NCBI GenBank assembly: GCA_949316235.1
Contig: OX438745.1
Span: forward strand, 811,001 to 875,000
Origin: Oegoconia quadripuncta
Taxonomy: Eukaryota > Arthropoda > Insecta > Lepidoptera > Autostichidae
Direction: 5' to 3'
Length of the DNA stretch: 64,000 nucleotides
Shown: piece by piece, positions 20,404 through 32,485 of the stretch
Position numbering within the stretch: the first letter of the stretch is position 1
Layout of the letters: the number at the start of each line of letters is the position of its first letter
Translations under genes and position numbers: made by a program
The notes under the pieces: generated by a model
What the model was told of the DNA's origin: nothing
Database searches by the model: none
The model's input: only the letters and a program-made list of their open reading frames with translations

Positions 20404-20559
20404 GGGTAGGAATTTGTGGAGGTAATTGGGAGTGGTCTGAAGTTAGTTGCTTATCGATTAATCAGAATCGTTCACATATCGAATGACGACAAAAATAATC
20501 AAATTATTTTTTTATGAATTAAGCAATATTTTCTATAAGTAACAAATAATGTATAAGTA

Positions 20560-20925
20560 AAAGAAGTGTTATAATGACCATTCGGGAAGGCGTAAAAGAA
20601 TTTCGAGATGCTGTGGAGCTCCCTAACCTTCAACGAAAGTATCGGATAACCGAAATAGAAATCCGTAAAGCCGGGTCTTCCGCTCCGAAAAATAACAAAA
20701 CATGTTTGCTGAACATGTTAGCAAAACGTTGCAGTCTCCTGCAACTTTTAAACAGAAACAGACAAGCCTCAAATGTTCGCAAGCAACGATGAAATGAAAA
20801 ATACGCTGGCGAACGCGGGGATGTTTTCCGTCCACCTCGGATAACATGTTCGATTGTTTTTGCTAACAAAACAGGCCGCGCCCATATTTGGTTAGAATAA
20901 CATGTTAGGTGTTAGAAAACCATAA
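20560..20925. other. HR96 3' flank, possible DNA-element fragment
   Basis: Holds short inverted phrases (aacatgttagcaaaacgttg, gtttttgctaacaaaacag, aacatgtta) suggesting a worn MITE. The 72- and 79-codon frames on both strands overlap each other and have no recognisable motif. Confidence 0.35.
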
Positions 20926-21390
20926 AAACCGCCTTAACGTAAACAACATAGGGTTTACGAAACGGAGATCGCTGGTTCGATCCCCAGCGGGGTACATGTT
21001 TAGTACTCGGTTTGGTTAGTGGTAGGGCATTTTAAATGTCCGCCAAGCTGGCTACCACCATCTTATCTAAATCTGCCGCCAAACAGCAATGTTAATAGCA
21101 TTGTTGTGTTCCGGTTTTCAGAGATAAGACAGCCAGTCACCCAAATAAGATGGGGTTTCCGCGTTTATACGATTCCAATTTCGGCTTCATCTTTGCTTAT
21201 ATATCTTGAGGTCAAGTACCAACCTTTCTCAAAGTGTACCAAAGTTTTCTCCATACAAATAGCATTGTTGTGTTCCGGTTGTCAGAGATAAGATAGCCAG
21301 TTCCCCAAATAAAATGTTCGACCTCATCTTCACTTAACATCAGGTGTGATTGAGGTCAAGTGCTAATCCATTGTGCATAAAAAAAAACAC
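20926..21390 (+). mobile_element. SINE-B copy followed by a second SINE-B tail
   Basis: A copy with a damaged head (aaaccgccttaacgtaaaca) runs to about 21230. At about 21250-21390 a second 3' half begins again at agcattgttgtgttccggtt and ends in an A-run. Confidence 0.75.
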
Positions 21391-22186
21391 GTCGCACAAG
21401 ACCCGGCTTAACTGAATCATAAAAATGTGTTATACACTGTATGGTTTCTACGAAACACGCGACTTTGTAACAAGCTGTATATTTGTTTTGCTACCAATAT
21501 AGTATTAATTTTACATGCTCTAATTTCCGACTACTCAAAGTTACCTTTATGTGTTTAGTTCGTAAGAGGCCTTATGCTTTTCCAACTCGGTATAGTTTCA
21601 TTAGTATTCACCAGTGCCTTTCCCACTAATGGACATGAGGATATAGTGCGCATTGTTGATAATAGAGTCGAGGAGTACAGGCTAGGCAGGTTGATCATTC
21701 CCCGTGGTCCAACTGACACACCAATATAAAATAAGAATTATATTGGTTGTAAATTTGGTCTAATTAAACTTAGCATTTAAAAAGAAATGTACTGCGATAG
21801 CAATAAAATAAAATTGCAATGTTAAGGTATATTACACCTGTAGAAGTATCACGAAAGTTTTTGCGTGGTACAACGGCTGGACGAATTATTACCGGCACAT
21901 CGATCAATATCGATTATTAACTGTATGTCAATCGTTATTGGTATTTAATCAGCTGCACAAAAATATTGTCGCTGGCCTTTTTGAGCCGCAATCATCGATC
22001 ATCTTGAACTATTACACCTACGCAATCGACGTTGATCCAGATGTTATAAGATAAATAGATGCCAAGATTAATTTGACCTATCTGAAAGCTAATATTAATT
22101 TTTTGGTTGTAACTACGTTGCAAGAGTCGAATTTTGAGAGACTTTATGCAGCCTACTTATACCGTGGTGTTGATTCTGTTGGCACA
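21391..22186. other. HR96-dtr spacer, unassigned
   Basis: AT-rich spacer. tattacacctgtagaagtat (21831) and attacacctacgcaatcgac (22011) bracket a block that may be a worn element. No gene or clear repeat seen. Confidence 0.35.
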
Positions 22187-22345
22187 TACTTAGTCTATCC
22201 CTTTTTGACTATGAGCACACAAAGACTACATGACATTTTTTGACTATGAGCACACAAAGAGTACATGACATTTTTTGACTATGAGCACACAAAGACTACA
22301 TGACATTTTAGTCGTGTCATTTCGTTCAGAAAACATAATCTCAAA
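22187..22345 (+). repeat. 35-bp tandem triplication inside a DNA-element arm
   Basis: The unit gactatgagcacacaaagac plus tacatgacatttttt is repeated three times at 22207, 22242 and 22277 with period 35. The flanks (tagtctatcc, gtcatttcgttcagaaaaca) match the element at 28166-28378, so the triplication arose within one arm of that family. Confidence 0.8.
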
Positions 22346-22894
22346 AAGAAAGGTTATTCTCATTTATTTTTTTATTTTATTTTATTAAATAGGTTTACAA
22401 ACGCTTGTCACATCGCTTAGAGTAATGAAGCCTTATGTATATTAGTTATTAGCTAAATGTACAAACAATTATATGTAAACACCGCATGCATCAGATAGAT
22501 TACATAAAAATTATTGAATTCAAAAACAAGAAGAAAAAAATAACTTAGCGAGGAAAAAGTATACCCATTTACCCTAAACAAAAGTTGATCATTCAAATAG
22601 AAGAGAAGAGAAGCCCGAACATCAATAAATTCATCACAAACAATTAATAAATTAAGCGAATCTTACCTAGAACACAATTGAAATGAAAGTGTAAGAACTC
22701 GGCAAAGCTGCTGATCTCAGTCCCTTCAGCAGTGGTTGCTGCCACCAAAGAATGAGGCAGCAAAATAAATATTCTAATTAATTGTAATTAACCAAAAATT
22801 ATTCAAATAGGATGACTAATATTAAATGGCAAGATTAATGTAAAAAAACACATGTGTTTGTGTCGGTCGACAAAGGTAAAATATGCGACTGCAA

Positions 22895-23200
22895 TCCTGG
22901 ATAGGGTTTACGATTTGGAGGTCGCGGGTTCGATCCCCAGCGGGGTTCATGTTTAGTACTCGGTTTGGAAGGTGGTAGGGCATCTTAAATGTCCGCCTGG
23001 CTGCCTACCAACGTCTTATCTAAATCTGCCGCCAAACACCAATGTCAATAGCATTGTTGTGTACCAGTTGTGAGAGATAACATAGCCAGTCCCCCAAATG
23101 TGTTGAGGTTTCCGGGTCAGTACGCTTCCACCTTCGGCATCGTCTTCACTTAACATCAGGTGTGATTGAGATCAAGTGCTGACCCGTTGAGTGAAAACAA
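22895..23200 (+). mobile_element. SINE-B copy, head truncated
   Basis: Starts at gggtttacgatttggaggtc, B box ggttcgatccc, full body to atcaagtgctgacccgttga. The first part of the tRNA-like head is missing. Confidence 0.82.
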
Positions 23201-23434
23201 ATCAAACTAAAGTCACAAATATCACGTTGTTCTTTTTGTATGCTCGTATTTAACAAGTATGCACCAGCTTAAATGTAAGCGTGTGCCGACTGAATCGACG
23301 CCATTATATGCCATGTAACGGTCTCACAAATCTGTTTTTGAAAATATCTTGACAGATTGTACGACGGAATGCTATGGCTGTACCGATGACACAATTTCCG
23401 CCTTATCATCCCAATGTCAATAAGCCTACCTATA

Positions 23435-24104
23435 CAGGGCGTCCCAAAGTTATGGGACATGAAGGGGAAGTACCTTAAATATTGTAGATAGTGAATTTTG
23501 CTGAAAGAAGACTTTATGTTATTTTTAAAAGTTAGTAATTCTGCATTCATAGATTTTCTAAAAATTACTTGCTTCGGCTGGGAATCGAACCGACTTAAAT
23601 GTGAAAAAAAAAACACCCTACTTTTATGATGCCAATCGAAAGAATAGCTAAAAAATAATAACTCTGCCTAAGTAACATAGTATTTTAAAAGAAAGGAACA
23701 ACATAAAATGATTGAGTCAAATTTCAAGAAAGTTATTTATTGCCGACGACGTTCGAAAAGTAGCGATATTATCATTCCAAAGATAGCATTGATTATTCAT
23801 GTATGTTTTTTATTTGATTAAAATGATTAATTTCACGTTGTTCCTTTCTTTTAAAATACTATGTTACTTAGGCAGAGTTATTATTTTTTAGCTATTCTTT
23901 CGATTGGCATCATAAAAGTAGGGTGTTTTTTTTTTCACATTTGAGTCGGTTCGATTCCCAGCCGAAGCAAATAATTTTTAGAAAATCTATGAATGCAGAA
24001 TTACTAACTTTTAAAAATAACATAAAGTCTTCTTTGAGCAAAATTCACTATCTACGATATTTAAGGTACTTCCCCTTCATGTCCCATAACTTTGGGACGC
24101 CCTG
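23435..24104. mobile_element. Long hairpin MITE, CAGGGCGTCCCAAAG ends, copy 2
   Basis: TA-flanked, 670 bp, arms nearly identical to the copy at 13020-13846 but without the central 157 bp. The high identity between copies and between arms suggests recent activity. Confidence 0.88.
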
Positions 24105-24209
24105 TATAGTTACTAGTTATAGTTATTATCATATCGTGATATATTTATTATACGCCGTGTTTATCAGGATGTGCATTAACCTTGCCAAATAGTAACATAA
24201 CTTTTCCCA

Positions 24210-24960
24210 TGGAACAACTGCTTTTTTTTACGATTGCAGAGTTGATCTCTTGTTTACTTGTTGATTGTTTAGTTTATTGGTCTTTATCTTGCCAAATAGT
24301 AAAAATAATACTTTTCCCATGTAACATATTAAAACGCACACATTAAATACTCCTATTTTTAACTCGCATAACATAATCCGCATAATTTTAAAACCGCATA
24401 ATCTTAATTTCTATAAAATGCGAACGCATAATCTTATTGTGCATAATATTAATATTCATAACAATAACAAAGCATAAATTTAATAAGTATAATGTTAGTT
24501 TTCATACTCATGAAAAATTCGAAATAAATTTGTGAGAGACGCCTTGTGAACTGTTGATAGCAATTTCACAGGAACAACCTATGCTATCGACTTAACAAAA
24601 GTGGTCATTTGTTTTAAAATAAAGCTTCTATTTTTATATTATACGTTCAACGCTCGCTCGCCACAATATGGTGAGCAAGTTTTATACAGCCTTAAATAAC
24701 TATGTATGGGTACTCGATAATTATGTTATGTAAATTGATATAAATATTAAAGTTATACTAGATAATGATATGCACATTTATATTATGCAGTTTTTGTATT
24801 ATGTGATTTTATTATTAGGCGGATTCAATATGATGTGCATTTGCGTTATGCCAAGTCTGTTATGCGGATTTATATTGGGGCAATTAGATTAAGCCAATAA
24901 AGGACACCCGTTTTTTTTTTTCACGATTTCAGAGTTGATCTCTTGTTTACTTGTTGATGT
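24210..24960. repeat. Region of repeated GCATAA motifs between direct repeats
   Basis: A phrase (cagagttgatctcttgttta then cttgttgat) occurs at about 24237 and again at about 24931. Between them are many gcataa/ttatgc copies: cgcataa repeatedly at 24360-24475, and the opposite orientation (ttatgcc, ttatgcgg) at 24845-24870. This looks like a DNA element with subterminal repeats. Confidence 0.5.
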
Positions 24961-25257
24961 ATCATGGCCCAGTTAATACACATCCTCAGATATGCGGTAT
25001 AGTTAGTTGTTTATAAGTGAAATCGAACAAAGATGGGTCGAATATGTTACATTTTGAACTGATTGTGTTAGACATTTTAATTATAGTAAGTGTGGCAAGT
25101 GTTACGAGCCAAACGTGAAGTTTATAAAGGCGGAGACCTAGAAAATGCGACCTTGACCTCATTATACGATCTCAAGAGTGATACTGTTTTACAATATATC
25201 AAGTGTCAACCAGTCGGTCTCCTTGGTTTCTAACAAGGTTAATTTACAACTATAAAG

Positions 25258-25660
25258 AAAGAAATGAAATGAAATGAAAATCATTTATTCATGTAGGCAA
25301 TACAATATGCACTTATGAACGTCATTTGTTTTTTAAACTACCACTAGCTCGGAACGCGACCACTACTGAGAAGAGCTAGCGAGAAACTCAGAGGGTTCGT
25401 CTCTTTTCAATCAATCATTTACAATCAAGAAAGGTTACAACAATTTTATATATCGTGTAGAGCAGCCGTGTACTTTCATTAATGTAGTCTGAAATTTTGT
25501 AATATCCCTTTTTACATAATTTATGTTTTATAATGAGTTTCAATTTATTAAGCGGAAGATTCCTTATATCCATGGGAACCTTGTTGTAGAAGAAGCGCAC
25601 ACATTGACCTCTGAATGACTTATTAACTTTACTAACTCTACTAAAAGGTACAGCTAATGA
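25258..25660 (-). mobile_element. 5'-truncated LINE, ORF2 C-terminus
   Basis: Minus strand encodes FRGQCVRFFYNKVPMDIRNL then PLNKLKLIIKHKLCKKGYYK. The 3' UTR ends at a GAAAT-type tandem repeat at 25258. Confidence 0.8.
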
Positions 25661-26235
25661 TATAAAATAATAAGAAAGCTGAGGGGATCTAATTGAGCGA
25701 GATAGGAATGGTCAAGGTCGAATTAGTCAGCTTCCTTGAGGAATGTGTCCTCCACCTAGCATAGCTTCATGGTGCCAAATGATGTGATGTCAAACGTTAG
25801 TTGGCTTTATATGTAAGAAACACGAGTGTTGTTGAAAAATGTTTGAGTTTAGACAGAAAACCCAGCGGAACTTTCGTCGTGGTTTGTACGCTAGACATGT
25901 GTGGGCTTTAAAACCTAATGTAGAAGAAAGTTGGTCGCCCGTGGTCCTACAATTAGACCACGGTCAATATTTTTTTAACATAAATTCAATCGAAATTACT
26001 CCCGATTCTACCAGGGCTGTAGACCATTCTAGTTTACCATGCCAGTTTTTACCGCTGGCAATTGCTGAGAATGTTATGTGACTAGGTAATGAAACGATAG
26101 ATACTAACCGTCTTCTTCAAAAAAAAATTACAAACGCTTCATAAGCCTGTTTTAGTTACAGTGTGTTTTGTCTCTGTCGTTCATAAGGAAATATTGTAAT
26201 GAAAGATAGTGACAAAACATACTTTAACTAAAACA

Positions 26236-26832
26236 GAGTGAAAGTGAAAGTGAAAGTCAAAAACGCTTTATTTTGTAGGTACACAGAGTACACTTAAAAT
26301 AGTCAATTTTACATTTTCTAAGCTACTGCTTGTTCAAAATGCAATATTCCCCTGAGAAGAACAAGCATGAAACTCAAAGGGTTGCTCTTTTAAAATCAGT
26401 CTTTGATTTTACATAAAGGTTTTTATATGTCATTATTAATTGTGAAATAGCCTGGCATGCGAACGATCTGATTATGTCCAGGGATGATTATCATCTAAAT
26501 AGTCTGATATTTTATAATATGCTTTGTTAAAAAGTTTCTGTTTTATAGTAGGATCTTTAAATTTATTGAGAGGAAGATTTTGTATATCAACTGGAAACTT
26601 ACTGAAAAAGCGTATACATAACCCTTTGAATGAATTACTGACTTTGCGGAGGCGACTTATGTGACCTGCGAGTTTATCTTTATTTCTTGTATTGACATCA
26701 TGTTTATCACTATTTTTCCTAAATGATGCTATATATTTTTTGACATATATTAGATTTTCAAAAATGTACTGTGACGAAAAGGTTAGAATATTATACTCTT
26801 TAAACCTATCTCTAAGTGACACTGCAGGACTT
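26236..26832 (-). mobile_element. 5'-truncated LINE, ORF2 C-terminus
   Basis: Minus frame 26822-26472 reads MSLRDRFKEYNILTFSSQYI.. to ISDYLDDNHPWT without a frameshift. It is the same family as 15180-15665. The 3' end carries an AGTGAA tandem tail at 26236. Confidence 0.85.
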
Positions 26833-26876
26833 ACGAGTATAAAGCGTGTGTAAAATTTTATGAATAAGAGGGTAAC

Positions 26877-27220
26877 CTTAGATTAATGATTGGTCTCCGC
26901 GCCGCTACGACTAGATACCGCACTATGAAGAAAAAACAGGTTCCTGAATGCGGCAACTCAATATTGTAGTGTGTAGATTTATACAGTACTTACTGATGGT
27001 ATGTGATGCCAGTATCTTTCTTGTTTTTTGTAGTATTGTTATTACATAGTTTGACTACGCAAACCGGCATTTTGCTTCAGTCTTAAACCAAAATTTGAAA
27101 TTTGAACTTGTGGCGTGACTGCGCGGGTACGCCGAATACGGCGTAGTATTTGTTGCCGCATTTTTCGAGTACGCCGACGGTATCTAGTCGTAGCGGCGCG
27201 GAGACCAATCATTAATCTAA
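26877..27220. mobile_element. MULE-like element with 9-bp TSD
   Basis: Inverted ends of about 45 bp (TTAGATTAATGATTGGTCTC inward to gactagataccg). They are flanked by the perfect 9-bp direct repeat GAGGGTAAC (26868-26876, 27221-27229). The 9-bp duplication and long TIR fit Mutator-like elements. The 77-codon frame inside lacks transposase motifs. Confidence 0.75.
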
Positions 27221-27640
27221 GAGGGTAACATTCTAAGTAATATATTCCGAATATAGTCAACAGAAACTGACGCAAAAGTGGGGTTTTCTTGTGTGTCTGT
27301 TAATAGCAACGTTTCTTTAGTTCAGTGGTCTATATTCTCGATAGTCTTATGTTTTTTAAAGGCTTCGACCCGAACTTTCATAAAAATCTTCTTCGACCTG
27401 TTTATGAGTATGAACTATGAACACGTCGCTACATGTACTGGTATTTGGTCGCCATCTCGTTCCTACACTCATTGACTTGCAGACGACACCTTGACGCATA
27501 TACGTCGTTTCCTGTAGATGTTTTACCATTTCTTTCATCATCACTTATCATTATTTTTAAATAGGCGATATTTTTTTAAATCGTACAATTCGTACTATTG
27601 TGCTATTGTTGTTTATATTTATCCCGTTTTGACACTGGTT

Positions 27641-27855
27641 TAGTCCAACTGAACCTATTTTTGTGGTTCCCCTTAGTCCAACTGAACCTATTTTGTGGTT
27701 CCTCGTAGTCCAACTGAACGTATTTTGTGGTTCCCCGTAGTCCAACTGAACCTATTTTGTGGTTCCCCGTAGTCCAACTGAACCTATTTTGTGGTTCCCC
27801 GTAGTCCAACTGAACCTATTTTTGCGGTTCCTCGTAGTCCAACTGAACCTATTGG
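27641..27855 (+). repeat. Tandem array, 32-33-bp unit, about 6.5 copies
   Basis: Unit agtccaactgaacctatttt plus gtggttccccgt, repeated about six and a half times with minor variation. Open frames across it only reflect a period close to a multiple of three. Confidence 0.9.
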
Positions 27856-28165
27856 AAGGGCCACTGACACTAAAAAAAAAACATTGAATAGTGGGGACAA
27901 AATAATATTTTTTTATTAACATACTCTACCCTTGCTGGTAGTTTGCGTTTAGCAGGTATTGTTTTAATTATATTTACTGGGAGTAGAGACGAGTCCGGGG
28001 CGATTTGATGAACACATATAAACAAATTGTAAATAATGAAATTAAAGAATGAAGTTGAATGCTGAGATTTTAGATTTAAAAAGCTATTGCACTGTCTGTA
28101 TCAAATTATATAAATAATACAACAATGGAGTTGATTTGCTTGGTAGACGCTTAAAATTAAATTTA

Positions 28166-28378
28166 GATTAGTCTATCATCTTTTGACAACGACAAAAAGG
28201 ACAACATGACATTTCAGTCCTGTCACTTCGTTCAGAAACCATAACCTCAAAGATTTGCTTTGGATCTACACAAAAGTTTGGGAATACTATTTTGTAGTAA
28301 CTAAATTGATTCGACTGAAATATCATATGGTCCTTTTTGTGCACTCGTAGTCAAAAAAGGATAGACTAGTCCAAACTT
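28166..28378. mobile_element. MITE with TAGTCTATC / GGATAGACTA ends
   Basis: Left arm tagtctatcatcttttgaca and right arm gtagtcaaaaaaggatagac are inverted partners. The interior holds ctgtcacttcgttcagaaac, shared with 22187-22345. Confidence 0.6.
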
Positions 28379-28801
28379 AGTTCAAAGCGTGTGCCAACTG
28401 AACTTAAAGATAAGGGTGGTCACATTACCTAAGTGAAAATTTTAACTCGAATGCCACATTATATATAGGTTTAAAATAAATTAGACAAGTTTTTATAGCG
28501 TTCGGCCAAATTATACACACTTCGTTTGTAATCCTTTGTCCAATATATTTAAGGATAAAAATTGTATGAACAGGATCAAAATCGATGTAACCATTCTAAT
28601 TAAAAAAAAAAAAAAAAAAAAAACCAGCAACATTGTCCGTCCTGCGGCCCTAGCGAGCCACGTACCTCTACATTAGGTTGGTCAGACAAATAATTAGGTA
28701 ATAGTTAACGAGTCTACAGATTAACAGTTGAAGTAGTATAAACCATAAATATACTTTATATTTTGCGTGCGCTGTGTCGGATTTTTTATCATAAAATATT
28801 A

Positions 28802-29210
28802 GGTCCTTACCTGTGAAATTGGCATTTTGTATAAAGAATTTCATTAAGTCTGTTTTCTCCATACAAACATTTTTGATGTTTTTTTGAGAACGGCTAATCC
28901 AAATTTAGCTAAACTTTGTGTATATTATCGGATAACATTTAGTTAAGTATTGGCAGCGTTAATTTTTAAAAGTAACCGCTTTATAAAATTTTCAGCGAAT
29001 CTAAGAAATGATTATGGGTAGCACATGACAAGAGCTCTGTTCAAATTTTTTTATTATGTGATTTAGCCCAGAAATTAAAAAAATAGAAACCTTGAAATAA
29101 TATTCCATTTTCCAAATAAAAAACAAATTTGAATATAACTTTGAAAATCGCAGGAATTGGTACATATGATTAACGAAGAAAAAGAACTCCAATTTCATAG
29201 GTAAAGACCC
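28802..29210 (+). mobile_element. TIR MITE 'ggtccttacc', copy 2
   Basis: Same family and orientation as 557-982, with both inverted ends present (ggtccttacctgtgaaattg, and aatttcataggtaaagaccc at the right). Confidence 0.78.
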
Positions 29211-29459
29211 AATATATCCTAGGCACTAGGTATAAAGACGAAATTACCTTGCACCTAAGTCGCTTAAGCCGTTTATGATACATAAGGTAACATAGAAAGC
29301 ATACACCAGAAAAACATTACCGTCCTGCCTGAGACAGTCGGTTAAAAATATCTTTTTCATAGAATTTTTTGGACATAGCATAACAATTCATTTACCGAAT
29401 TGTTAATATCGGATGCATGTCGTCTGCCACATAGAGAAAGTATAACTTTTTTATATAAT

Positions 29460-30170
29460 GATGATACTTTGAATTTGAAAAAAAAAAAACTTCATTATCA
29501 TAAATACTCTCCCTTCTTTACAAGATCCTTAGTAATCCTGTTGCTCCCGAGTACCTCCGCTCCCGTTTCACCCTGTTACCTCCTCCTTCCCGATCCAGAC
29601 GTCCTTGCTTAACTAAAACCCTAACCTATCCCTTGTCAAATTCCAATTTCTTTTTTAAATCGTACACAGTACGAGCTGCACAGTTGTGGAACAAGCTTCC
29701 TGCACAGATCCGAGAGAGTCCCTCCGTCCAAGTTTTCAAGAATAGGCTAAAAGAGCACTATCATTCTATCATGATTTAAGATATATATTTATATAATTAT
29801 GTACTTATATATGTGATATTTATTTATTTATATTATATAGTTTACTAATAATCACGTGTAATTTTATAACTAAGTGTATTTCTGTATTCTAGTAGTGTAT
29901 GTATGTAAATAACATATTATATTATATACCTATATGTATAGTATATTTGTCCTTCCGTAACTGCACTTTTTCTTCACCGTCCCGCACAATGCTCTAACCA
30001 CCACTGAGGTTGGCTGGAAGAGATCTCTATTAGAGATAAGCTCACCTTTGTACAATATTTCCGACTGATTGTCAACATGTTTTTTATGTGCAATAAAGAA
30101 TAAAGAAATACTTGTAGAAACAAGTATTTATGATAATGAAGTTTTTTTTTTTCAAATTCAAAGTATTTAT
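29460..30170 (+). mobile_element. LINE 3' end between inverted 45-bp copies
   Basis: 29620-29779 encodes RAAQLWNKLPAQIRESPSVQ then VFKNRLKEHYHS, a typical LINE ORF2 terminus, followed by a 3' UTR with caataaagaataaag. A 45-bp block (tttgaatttgaaaaa.., cttcattatcataaatac) at 29468 recurs inverted at about 30120, so the fragment lies between foldback arms. Confidence 0.72.
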
Positions 30171-30477
30171 TGCTTATCACAGTGGTTCATATATACATAC
30201 AGTTGTTAGGTACATTAAGTAGTATCATGTGACACCCTGTTAGGGCACGAGCAATTTGAGAGAGCATTGTAAAGTACGTGACAATCTTAGGCTTTACTTA
30301 TGTATTTACATTGTTTTTTTTTGTTACAATTACTTAGGTTTTATTGTTTGTATTTATGTTTATATACCTACTTTTTTATTTATTTTGGTATATTATTATT
30401 TTGATGAGCAATAATAGGTATCCTCTATCGATCGACTGCAAAGGCTTGTTGAACCGCGATGTTTGATCACACTTGCT

Positions 30478-30534
30478 CTATGTATGTATGTATGTATGTA
30501 TGTATGTATGTATGTATGTATGTATGTATTATGT
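30478..30534 (+). repeat. (TATG)n microsatellite
   Basis: About thirteen uninterrupted TATG units followed by a TTTC-rich stretch. Confidence 0.95.
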
Positions 30535-30696
30535 ATTTCTTTCTTTCTTTTTCTCTATACCGTTTGAGCTGGGTCCGAATATGCCACAGGTTTATAGACC
30601 AATATACTTACACAAGCAAAAGGCGAAGCCTACCCAAGCAGCTTATGCTAGTAAAATACAAATATAAACTTTGCTTGATTACAAACAAAATACTTA

Positions 30697-31291
30697 GGCC
30701 CGTATTAATAAACAATTCTCAAGATTGAGAACAGTATTAATCAACACGTTTACTTGAGACCAGTCACAAGCTGGTCTCAAGTAAACGTGTTGATTAATAA
30801 ACTTCAAACTTCAAGCGTTTATTTTCAACGTAAGAAACCTTACTTGAGACCTGTGTGCGAAGTGCGAGTTTTGTCTCATTTTTAACTTTACCATCGCGTT
30901 CGCGTTTACGCAAAAAGTATCTATGAAAAAAATCGTTTTGCAAACTATCCGCTAGAGGCGCTGCACATTTCTTCATACAAATAGTCACGTAAACGTGAAC
31001 GCGGTAGTGAAGTTAAGTCGAAACAAAACTCACACTCCGCCCTCTGAAACGCACGTGCTTACTCAAGCCGTACTCACTTGAGAGATGCGCCGAGTTTCAC
31101 GTAGTAATAAACGAAACTCAAGACTATCATTCGCCGCTGAGGGGAATACTTGAGAAGCGATCTCAGCTGAGTGCACCTCAAGATTGGTTTATACATTAGC
31201 ACGGAGCTTGAGATAGCGTGAACTGCTTAAGACGCATCTCGGTTGATACAGCCTCAAGACTTGTATTGAGATTGGTCTATTAATACGGGCC
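30697..31291 (+). mobile_element. CTCAAG MITE with nested hairpin insert
   Basis: GGCCCGTATTAATAAAC / TACGGGCC ends with TTA on both sides (30694-30696, 31292-31294). At about 30850-31045 sits a second foldback (gtgcgagttttgtctcattt.. and its partner aaacaaaactcacactccgc), absent from the other copies. Confidence 0.75.
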
Positions 31292-31509
31292 TTAGAGTTA
31301 TGAAATTAGGTTTAAATTAATTCGTAATCTGAATACCCTGCTAATGTAACCAATTTCAAAACGTTTCCTTGTATGTCTATGGGATATTATGCTGTGTAAT
31401 GAGACATTTTCTTAAAAAATAAGTAGTTCCGACAGCACGTACTAGCTGGCGATGATAGACAGTGATCACAATTTAACCTGTCGAATGAGTATAGTCAATG
31501 GGATATTAA

Positions 31510-32170
31510 AATTTTTATTCCTGATTCTATCTTTCAAAGTCACCCCACTCATACTTCTTAATCATCTCATTACCACCGCATTAATACATACATAATGTCA
31601 CGCCTGTTTCCCGTAGCGGTAGGCAGAGGCCACAGACTTCCACTTGCTACGATACTGACACACCTCTTCTGCTTCCTTCACTCTCATAAGGTTGTTCATA
31701 CATGCTCGTCGGTTTAGGGTACTCTCGACTTGGCCTTTCTTTAAGACGTCCCCGATTTGATCATGGTACGTTCGCCGTGGACTTACCCTACTAACACATA
31801 CTATCCACATAATATTGTATATCTCTTTCGTAAGTCTTCTTTCATTCATACTCTCCACATGTCCAAAACATTTCAGCATACCTTTTTCAATAATTGTCAC
31901 TACGTCTTCATTCACACTGCTTAACTCCCTAATTACACTATTTCTGATTCTATCTTTCAAAGTCACCCCATTCATACTTCTCAATGATCTCATTTCCACC
32001 GCATTAATACATACATAATGTCACGCCTGTTTCCCGTATGGGTAGCCAGAGACCACAGACTTCCACTTGCTACGATCCTGACACACCTCTTCTGCTTCCT
32101 TCACTCTCATAAGGTTGTTCATACATGCTCGTCGGTATAGGGTACTCTTGACTCGGCCTTTCTTTAAGAA
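31510..32170 (-). mobile_element. LINE reverse-transcriptase terminus with partial tandem duplication
   Basis: Minus frame 31999-31598 encodes MEMRSLRSMNGVTLKDRIRN.. GHVESMNERRLTKEIY.. SPRRTYHDQIGDVLKKGQVE, the C-terminal part of a common lepidopteran LINE ORF2. The block 31520-31740 repeats at about 31940-32165 (period about 420), so the 3' part is present twice. Confidence 0.82.
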
Positions 32171-32485
32171 AATGCAAATGCACATAAGTAATTAAATTAA
32201 ATTTAAAAACCAAATTCGAATACCGCGTTTTAACCGCTGAGCCACAGATACTTTCACCCCACCGATTGTTCCATTACTTTCATTGAAATACACGAATCGT
32301 GTAAGATAAATTTTCGATTATTTATTTAGCGAGAAAGATATTTATCAAATGGCGACAGTAGGAAAGTAAGCTTTCCCGTTTAACGTAGGAGACAGCAAAA
32401 CTATTGTCATAATGATAGGATCACATAACTAGTGTCCTGAAATAGGATTTTCGGCCGAAACCAAAATTTTATAAATTTTTATATA

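Noticed and set aside
20574..20869. Overlapping small frames on both strands after the HR96 stop
   Set aside because: They overlap each other and lie in a worn repeat, with no conserved motif.
30459..30728. Frames with YVCMYVCM repeats
   Set aside because: Translation of the TATG microsatellite.
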